Origin: Micromonospora_G sp040676775
GTDB taxonomy: Bacteria; Actinomycetota; Actinomycetes; Mycobacteriales; Micromonosporaceae
DNA length: 64,000 bases
Assembly (NCBI RefSeq): GCF_040676775.1
Contig: NZ_JBFAPP010000026.1
Location: forward strand, 43,672 to 107,671
Reading direction: 5' to 3'
Numbering within the stretch: position 1 is the stretch's first letter; each line of letters begins with the position of its first letter. The notes under the pieces are model-generated. The model saw only the letters and a program-made list of their open reading frames with translations. It had not been told where the DNA came from and searched no databases. Shown piece after piece: positions 58,459-64,000 of the stretch. The position numbers and the translations under genes were made by a program.

Positions 58459-58464
58459 TACAAT
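58459..58464 (+). promoter_or_regulatory. Predicted -10 box (TACAAT) upstream of the small membrane protein
   Basis: TACAAT is one mismatch from the consensus TATAAT and puts transcription start near 58471. That makes the GTG at 58467 unusable and favours ATG 58497. Confidence 0.5.
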
Positions 58465-58496
58465 GCGTGAACCAAAGCGGACTCTCGGTGGTGAAA

Positions 58497-59042
58497 ATGG
58501 ACAGCGAGCTCTATCCCGAGCGAGTGGCGTACCGGCGCGGGCCGATCGTCACCGGCCGGGTCATCCGGTTGCTCGAGGGCTACTCACGCGAGATGCGGGT
58601 ACAGCAACCCATCGTCGTCGCGGTGCTCGCCACGGCCGGGGTGGCCCGGGTGATCCTGCTGCTGTTCGCCTCGCTGCTGCGGTCGGGGGCCGGAGCCGGG
58701 GCGCAGCGTCGCTGGAAGGAACTGCGCAAGGGCCCGGAGTTCCTGGTCACGCCGTTGCGGATCCGGGACAGCGAGGGTGTGCTCTGCGAGATGGAGATCC
58801 ACGGCCACCTGCCGCAGAGCGCGATCGAACCGTCCGACCACATCCAGGTCACCATCCGACCACAGAAGGACATGCAGCTCGCGCCACGGGTGGAACGGAT
58901 CGTGAACCTGACCACCGCGCAACTGCTCACCCCGCGCCCGCCGACCGTCTGGTCGCACCTGGGACCGGCACTGCTGCTCCAGGCGATCTTCGGGCTGCTG
59001 CTGATCGGTGCGATCGCCGCCTGCACCGTGGTCAACGGCTGA
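58497..59042 (+). CDS. Membrane protein of unknown function
   Basis: A 181-residue protein with hydrophobic helices at about residues 38-62 and 158-178 flanking a soluble domain with strand-rich FLVTPLRIRDSEGVLCEMEI and IQVTIRPQKDMQLAPRVERI. I do not recognise the family. ATG 58497 is chosen from the promoter position and GGTGG upstream. It is divergent from the baeRF2 pair. Confidence 0.65.
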   Translation: MDSELYPERVAYRRGPIVTGRVIRLLEGYSREMRVQQPIVVAVLATAGVARVILLLFASLLRSGAGAGAQRRWKELRKGPEFLVTPLRIRDSEGVLCEMEIHGHLPQSAIEPSDHIQVTIRPQKDMQLAPRVERIVNLTTAQLLTPRPPTVWSHLGPALLLQAIFGLLLIGAIAACTVVNG

Positions 59043-59077
59043 CCCGCGCCGGCCGAACCCGGCTGGGCGACGGTCGG

Positions 59078-59413
59078 TCAGGCGACCGGTACCGGGGTCC
59101 TGGCCGGGGCGGGGTCGGACAGCAGGCCGCGACGCCGGGCCCAACGCTCGAAACCGAGGGTGGCCAGCGGCGGCACCGCGCAGGCCAGCGCCACCAGCGT
59201 CACCGGCCAACTCCACCGGCCCAGGCGGCTGACCAGCAGGACCAGCCCGACGTACGCGACGAAGAGACCGCCGTGGATCGGGCCGAAGATCTGCACCCCG
59301 ATCTCGTTCTCGGTCGGTCCGTACTTGAAGATCATTCCGGTCAGCAGCGCCAGCCAGGAGATCGCCTCCGCGATCGCGGCCACCACGAACAGTTTCTGCG
59401 CCGTACGCCGCAT
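59078..59413 (-). CDS. DUF3817 membrane protein
   Basis: A 111-residue protein with three membrane helices and the DUF3817 signature (AEAISWLALLTGMIFKYGPT, IFGPIHGGLFVAYVGLVLL). Function unknown. AGGG lies a few nt before the ATG. Convergent with the preceding membrane-protein gene. Confidence 0.92.
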   Translation of the reverse strand: MRRTAQKLFVVAAIAEAISWLALLTGMIFKYGPTENEIGVQIFGPIHGGLFVAYVGLVLLVSRLGRWSWPVTLVALACAVPPLATLGFERWARRRGLLSDPAPARTPVPVA

Positions 59414-59626
59414 CGGCCCTCCTTCGACTTCCGACCCGTGATCGTACGCGAACCCGTGGTCGCCCCCGGGTGATACCGCCGTATCCGGGTGTTCCCGCGC
59501 GACCGGAGGCGCCCGGCGGCGGGCGTGTCAGCGCGACCCGCCCGGGGAACCATGTCGATCGAGACTTCCCATGCGGCAGCGGCCGTGCGAGGTTGGAACC
59601 ACTCGGAGTAGCTGGATGGTGACCTG

Positions 59627-61108
59627 ATGGGTGAAGAGGTTGGCCCGCGGACGTTCACGCGCGAGGATCGCGCGCGGTACCGGGAGAAGATCCGGCACTG
59701 TCTGGACGTCTTCGCCGAGATGCTGCGCGAGTCCCGGTTCGACGTCGACCGGCCGCTGACCGGGATGGAGATCGAGCTCAACCTGGTCGACGACTACTCG
59801 ATGCCCGCGATGCGCAACGCCGAGGTGCTCACCGCGGTCGCCGACCCCCAGTTCCAGACCGAACTGGGACAGTTCAACGTGGAGATCAACGTCGCACCGC
59901 GCCAACTCGCCGGCACCGGTACCGCCGACTTCGAATCCGACGTACGGGCCAGCCTCAACTCGGCCAACCTGAAGGCCCGTACGGTCGACACCCAACTGGT
60001 CATGATCGGCATCCTGCCGACGCTGCGGTCGGACCACCTCACCGTCGACGCGCTGTCGGCGAACCCGCGCTACACCCTGCTCAACGAGCAGATCTTCGCC
60101 GCGCGCGGGGAAAACGTGGCGATCCGGATCGCCGGGGTGGAGCGGCTGGAGACCACCTCCGACACCATCACCCCCGAGGCCGCCTGCACCAGCACCCAGT
60201 TCCACGTACAGGTGAGTCCGGCCCAGTTCGCCGCGTACTGGAACGCCGCCCAGGCGATCGCCGGGATCCAGGTCGCGCTCGGGGCCAACGCCCCCTTCCT
60301 GTTCGGCAGGGAGCTGTGGCGGGAAACCCGGATCCCGCTGTTCGAGCAGTCGACCGACACCCGGCCGGAGGAGATCAAAGCCCAGGGCGTACGGCCGCGG
60401 GTGTGGTTCGGGGAACGCTGGATCACCTCGGTCTTCGACCTGTTCGAGGAGAACGTCCGCTATTTCCCCGCCCTCCTGCCGATCTGCGACCCCGAACAGC
60501 CGGCGGCCACCCTCGCCCGCGGCGACATCCCCGCCCTGTCCGAGTTGCGGCTGCACAACGGCACCGTCTACCGGTGGAACCGCCCGGTGTACGACGTGGT
60601 CCACGGACGCCCGCACCTGCGGGTGGAGAACCGGGTGCTGCCCGCCGGACCGACGGTCGTCGACACCATCGCCAACGCCGCCTTCTACTTCGGGCTGGTC
60701 CGCAGCCTGGCCGAGTCCGACCGCCCGCTCTGGTCGCAGATGTCGTTCAGCGCCGCCGAGGAGAACTTCCACACCTGCGCCCGTCAGGGCATCGCCGCCC
60801 ATGTCTACTGGCCCGGCCTGGGCTACCTGCCGGTGACCGAACTGGTGCTGCGTCGGCTGCTGCCCCTGGCCCGCACCGGCCTGGACCGGTGGGGGCTGGC
60901 GGCGGCCGAGTCCGACCGGCTGCTGGGCATCATCGAGCAGCGCTGCCTGACCGGCCGCAACGGCGCGACCTGGCAGGTGGCGACCCTGCACGACCTGGAA
61001 CGTGCCGGCGGCCTCGACCGGTCCGCCGCGCTCTGCGAGGTGCTCCGGCGCTACATCCCGCTGATGCACAGCAACCAGCCCGTGCACGAGTGGCCGTACC
61101 CGGGCTGA
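59627..61108 (+). CDS. Glutamate-cysteine ligase-like carboxylate-amine ligase (GCS2 family)
   Basis: A 493-residue GCS2-fold ligase: LTGMEIELNLVDDYSMPAMR, TELGQFNVEINVAPR (active-site acidic residues), ACTSTQFHVQVSPAQFAAYW and NGTVYRWNRPVYDVVHGRPH, RVENRVLPAGPT. These enzymes form amide bonds from a carboxylate and an amine with ATP. Actinobacteria mostly use mycothiol, so a gamma-glutamyl ligase of unknown acceptor is as likely as true GshA. The ATG has a GGTGA motif about 5 nt upstream. Convergent with the zinc dehydrogenase, with only 2 nt between stops. Confidence 0.88.
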   Translation: MGEEVGPRTFTREDRARYREKIRHCLDVFAEMLRESRFDVDRPLTGMEIELNLVDDYSMPAMRNAEVLTAVADPQFQTELGQFNVEINVAPRQLAGTGTADFESDVRASLNSANLKARTVDTQLVMIGILPTLRSDHLTVDALSANPRYTLLNEQIFAARGENVAIRIAGVERLETTSDTITPEAACTSTQFHVQVSPAQFAAYWNAAQAIAGIQVALGANAPFLFGRELWRETRIPLFEQSTDTRPEEIKAQGVRPRVWFGERWITSVFDLFEENVRYFPALLPICDPEQPAATLARGDIPALSELRLHNGTVYRWNRPVYDVVHGRPHLRVENRVLPAGPTVVDTIANAAFYFGLVRSLAESDRPLWSQMSFSAAEENFHTCARQGIAAHVYWPGLGYLPVTELVLRRLLPLARTGLDRWGLAAAESDRLLGIIEQRCLTGRNGATWQVATLHDLERAGGLDRSAALCEVLRRYIPLMHSNQPVHEWPYPG

Positions 61109-61110
61109 GC

Positions 61111-62283
61111 TCAGGCCGTCAGCACCACCTTGTTGCAGTCCTGCTGCTTGTTCTTGAACACCTCGTACGCCTGCGGCGCCTCGTCCAGCCGCATCCGGTG
61201 GGTGACCACGAAGCTCGGATCGATCTCGCCCCGGCGGATCCGGTCCAGCAGCGGCCGCAGGTAACGCTGCACGTGGCACTGACCGCTGCGCAGGGTCAGC
61301 GACCGGTTCATCAGCGATCCCATGGGGAACTTGTCGACGAACCCGCCGTAGACCCCGATGACGGAGACGATGCCGGCGTTGCGGCAACTCAGGATCGCCT
61401 CGCGCAGCGCGTGCGGCCGGTCGGTTTCCAGCCGTACCGCCTGCTTGCCCCGGTCGTACGCGTTGATCGCACCGGACGGGTGGTGCGACTCCGTTCCCAC
61501 CGCGTCGATGCAGGCGTCCGGACCCCGGCCGGCGGTCATCTCCCGCAGCGCCTCCAGCACGTCGGTCTGCTCGTAGTTGATGATCTCCGCGCCGGTGTTC
61601 TCCTGAGCGATCCGCAGCCGTTGCGGGTACCGGTCGATGGCGATCACCCGCTCCGCGCCGAGCATCCGCGCGCTGGCCATGGCGAACTGCCCGACCGGGC
61701 CGGCACCCCAGACTGCGATGACGTCACCACGTTGGATGTCGCACATCTCCGCACCCATGTAGCCGGTCGGGAAGATGTCGGACAGGAAGAGCACCTGCTC
61801 GTCCCGGAAGTCGCCCTCGATCTTGATCGGGCCGACGTCGGCGAACGGAACGCGGGCGTACTCGGCCTGCCCGCCGGCGAAACCACCGAGCATGTGCGAG
61901 TAGCCGTAGACACCGGCCGGCGCGTGGCCCATCACCATCTCCGCCAGAGCCGCGTTCGGGTTCGAGTTCTCGCAGACCGAGAAGAAGCCGTGCGTACAGG
62001 CGGCGCAGTGACCGCAGGCGATCGGGAACGGCACGACGACCCGGTCACCGACGCGCAGGTTGCGGACCTCCCGACCCAGCTCGACCACCTCGCCCATGAA
62101 CTCGTGGCCGAGGATGTCGCCCTTCTTCATGGTCGGGATGTAGCCGTCGTACAGGTGCAGGTCGGAGCCGCAGATCGCGGTCGAGGTGACCCGGACGATC
62201 GCGTCCCGATCACTGAGGATCCGAGGGTCGGGCACCTCGCGTACCTCGACGGTGTTGCGGCCCATCCAGCAGTTCGCTCGCAT
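61111..62283 (-). CDS. Zinc-dependent alcohol/formaldehyde dehydrogenase
   Basis: A 390-residue MDR enzyme with catalytic zinc CGSDLHLYDGYI and GHEFMGEVVELG, structural zinc cysteines in CGHCAACTHGFFSVC, and cofactor motif VWGAGPVGQFAMASARMLGA. It resembles glutathione-independent formaldehyde or S-(hydroxymethyl)-mycothiol dehydrogenase-like 'zinc-dependent alcohol dehydrogenases'. No mycothiol-specific neighbour supports one substrate. Starts at ATG 62283. Confidence 0.9.
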   Translation of the reverse strand: MRANCWMGRNTVEVREVPDPRILSDRDAIVRVTSTAICGSDLHLYDGYIPTMKKGDILGHEFMGEVVELGREVRNLRVGDRVVVPFPIACGHCAACTHGFFSVCENSNPNAALAEMVMGHAPAGVYGYSHMLGGFAGGQAEYARVPFADVGPIKIEGDFRDEQVLFLSDIFPTGYMGAEMCDIQRGDVIAVWGAGPVGQFAMASARMLGAERVIAIDRYPQRLRIAQENTGAEIINYEQTDVLEALREMTAGRGPDACIDAVGTESHHPSGAINAYDRGKQAVRLETDRPHALREAILSCRNAGIVSVIGVYGGFVDKFPMGSLMNRSLTLRSGQCHVQRYLRPLLDRIRRGEIDPSFVVTHRMRLDEAPQAYEVFKNKQQDCNKVVLTA

Positions 62284-62320
62284 CGTGGCTCCCCCCGTTC
62301 GCCGAACCGCTACCGATCCC

Positions 62321-63274
62321 TCATCCGGCCAGCGGCTGGGCCGGACGCCGCATCATGTGTCGACGGAGATCCGTACCGTCCGGGCTGCTGTCCGAGCGGA
62401 CGATCTCACCCGTCTCGATCACCTGCTTGAACCGGCGCAGATCATCCTTGACCTGCTGCGTCGGCTCCTCACCGAAGAGCTTGGCGACCATCCGTCCGAG
62501 CCTGCCGGCCGGCGGCGCGTAGCCCAGTTCCACCCTGACCTCGGTGCCCCGTCCGCCGGGAACCGCCACGAACCGCACCCGGCCCGCGTTGGGCACGATC
62601 GTGCCGGGCAGCGAGCGCCAGGCGAGCACCTCGGAGGGCCGGTCCTCGACGATCTCGGCGTCCCAGTACACGCTGCGCCCCGCCGGTGCCTTGGCAGTCC
62701 ACCGTGACCGCCCGTCGCCACCCACCCGTACCGACTCCAGGTGCCGCATGAAGCGGGGCAGGTTGGCGAGGTCCCGCCAGAACCGGTAGACCTCGTCGGG
62801 GGGTCGGTTGACCGTCACCGATGCCCGCAGCCGCATCACCCGTCCGTTGGCGCGAGCGGCGCGGGTCGCCGACGCAGCGGCGAAGAGGTCGAGCGCGGTG
62901 ACGGCGCCGATGACGCCCGTGGTGACGGCCAGACGCCAGCGCCGCTCCCGGTCTCCCGTCCGCAGGGCCAGACCGAGCACACTCAGGTCCATCGCGTCCC
63001 CGGCGACCCGGGTCCAGGTCCACAGCGCCGGCCGTCGCCCGCTGAGCAACCCGGCGGCACTGCCCAGCTCGCGTGCCCCAACGCCGCGCAGGATGGTCTG
63101 GTGGTCCGGGAGGTGGTCCAGGCCGGCGATCTCGGCGAGCCGCTCCGGTACGGCCAGCAGCGCGGCGCCGAGTCCGGCGCTCAGCAGACCGAGCAACCTG
63201 GGCAACGGCCCCGTCCCCCTGGTGGCCACCTCGGGCGACTCCTCCGGCGATCCGGCCCCGTCTGCGTTACCCAC
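62321..63274 (-). CDS. Membrane-anchored SRPBCC (polyketide cyclase/dehydrase-like) protein
   Basis: A 317-residue protein. Residues about 20-150 contain three to four hydrophobic helices (LLGLLSAGLGAALLAVPERL..., WRLAVTTGVIGAVTALDLFA). About 160-300 form an SRPBCC/START-like domain (ASVTVNRPPDEVYRFWRDLA, LPRFMRHLESV, RWTAKAPAGRSVYWDAEIVE). The domain binds hydrophobic ligands; the ligand is unknown. GTG 63274 is chosen as start; longer open frame upstream has no homology. 37 nt upstream of the zinc dehydrogenase gene, perhaps co-transcribed. Confidence 0.87.
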   Translation of the reverse strand: MGNADGAGSPEESPEVATRGTGPLPRLLGLLSAGLGAALLAVPERLAEIAGLDHLPDHQTILRGVGARELGSAAGLLSGRRPALWTWTRVAGDAMDLSVLGLALRTGDRERRWRLAVTTGVIGAVTALDLFAAASATRAARANGRVMRLRASVTVNRPPDEVYRFWRDLANLPRFMRHLESVRVGGDGRSRWTAKAPAGRSVYWDAEIVEDRPSEVLAWRSLPGTIVPNAGRVRFVAVPGGRGTEVRVELGYAPPAGRLGRMVAKLFGEEPTQQVKDDLRRFKQVIETGEIVRSDSSPDGTDLRRHMMRRPAQPLAG

Positions 63275-63752
63275 CCGGTCACACCTCTCGCCCGTGGCCC
63301 CGGTCGTCGAACAGACCGACCGGGGCGGCGGGTCACCCGTGCCCGACGACCGCCGCCGTACGCCCTCACCACAAGCTAACCTGCGGTTGGTGGCGCGCCG
63401 GGCAGAACGCGGAACAAGCACCCGACCGGGCCGGCGGCCATCCGGACCGGAGGTGGTCGAGCCCCACCGGGCATGGTCGAACGACGGTCGACGATCGACC
63501 CGATCGGAGGATGCTCGGTCACCACTGTGGAGGCGGTTGGCGGACACCCGGCCGAGGCGCCGGTGTCGTCGGTCACCTTCGGGCTTTTCGGGATGCGGAT
63601 CCGGCCCGAGTGCCTTTTCCTTGTACGTGGGGTCGCGTGCCGCGGTGTGGCGGTGGGACGGCCCGCCCGGCCGGTTCGGCCGCACCCCTTCCTGTTCTTC
63701 CTCTGCCGGCACTGGTGCCGGCGTGCCCACTCTCGCTTGGACGGAGACGAAT
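63275..63752. other. Intergenic region between divergent SRPBCC and GT4 genes
   Basis: About 478 bp with no supported gene. The end nearest the GT4 gene has the ribosome site GGAG (63743-63746). I see no strong hairpin or dyad; promoters for both flanking genes must lie here. Confidence 0.5.
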
Positions 63753-64000
63753 GTGACGCCCCGACGGGTCGGCGAGCACCTCGCGAACGGTTCCACCAGC
63801 CCGGACCTCACCTGCCGCCCCATCCCCACCTCGCGGCCGCACGTGGGGTTGCCGACCGGCTCCGGCGGTCCGGTCGAGGGCCGGCAGCGGATTCTGATGC
63901 TGTCCTGGGAATACCCACCCGTCCTCGTCGGCGGACTCGGCCGACACGTACACGCCCTCTCCGTCGCCCTCGCCGCCGCCGGCCACGACGTCACCGTCGT
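63753..64000 (+). CDS. N-terminal part of a GT4-family glycosyltransferase, cut by the window edge
   Basis: GTG 63753 follows GGAG at 6 nt. After a disordered lead of about 47 residues the frame reads RILMLSWEYPPVLVGGLGRH and then VHALSVALAAAGHDVTVV to the last base. The LSWEYPP-GGLGRHVH motif is the N-terminal donor/acceptor loop of GT-B starch/glycogen-synthase-like GT4 enzymes. The C-terminal donor domain is outside the window, so the sugar specificity is unknown. Confidence 0.85.
   Translation, partial: MTPRRVGEHLANGSTSPDLTCRPIPTSRPHVGLPTGSGGPVEGRQRILMLSWEYPPVLVGGLGRHVHALSVALAAAGHDVTV

Noticed and set aside
1..64000. CRISPR array, insertion sequence, integrase/attachment site or prophage
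   Set aside because: No regularly spaced repeats, no transposase or recombinase motifs and no phage structural genes were seen. The only direct repeats are short and local.

Overview
The window is chromosomal DNA of a high-G+C actinobacterium. The strong GC3 bias, frequent GTG starts, an F420-dependent luciferase-like enzyme, glucosyl-3-phosphoglycerate synthase, an accessory SecA2, ECF41 and SigB/F-type sigma factors and cellulose-binding secreted enzymes together suggest Micromonosporaceae. This is inferred from gene content; no rRNA or tRNA gene is present to confirm it. I recognise no insertion sequence, phage or CRISPR array. The region reads as an ordinary chromosome arm with several accessory operons.

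Layout. 0-13 kb: a LacI-type regulator, a DUF418 membrane protein abutting a decayed gene fragment, a cyclase/ThDP-enzyme pair, a MEDS/HATPase anti-sigma-type sensor, FKBP, a DUF1295 protein, an alpha/beta hydrolase and a GH3 glycosidase. 13-18 kb: DUF2267, a TraR/DksA zinc finger, a P-loop-degenerate uridine-kinase-like protein, two paralogous receiver-less winged-helix regulators flanking an AEC transporter, and a coupled cysteine dioxygenase-rhodanese pair. 18-27 kb: a co-directional operon for reductive pyrimidine or hydantoin catabolism (nitrilase/beta-ureidopropionase, dihydropyrimidinase, methylmalonate-semialdehyde dehydrogenase, TIGR03842-type F420 enzyme, ABC importer), with four coupled stop/start overlaps from the F420 gene to the second permease. 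Just upstream lies a carboxymuconolactone decarboxylase-like pseudogene.

27-40 kb: secreted polysaccharide-active enzymes (CE3-type esterase-CBM2 and AA10 LPMO-CBM2), an ECF41 sigma factor divergent from its AhpD-like partner with an exact ECF41 promoter, a divergent dapA-type/LysR pair, and a divergent LVIVD-protein/DUF305 pair around a long Crp-type dyad. 40-54 kb: a GAF-ANTAR regulator coupled to a possible 23-codon leader, SecA2, an ABC exporter, a dehydrogenase/oxidoreductase pair divergent from gpgS and a GT4 glycosyltransferase, ctaD, and a sigma factor fused to a STAS domain that lacks the phosphorylatable serine. 54-64 kb: an unrecognised protein, a ThDP enzyme coupled to an Rv2629/baeRF2-type protein, small membrane proteins, a GCS2-type ligase, a zinc alcohol dehydrogenase, an SRPBCC protein, and the start of another GT4 gene cut by the window edge.

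Two architectural themes recur. Convergent gene pairs are often separated by a strong GC-rich hairpin. At least seven monocistronic or first genes have a TANNNT box 6-7 nt before ATG and no Shine-Dalgarno sequence, which is the signature of leaderless transcription.
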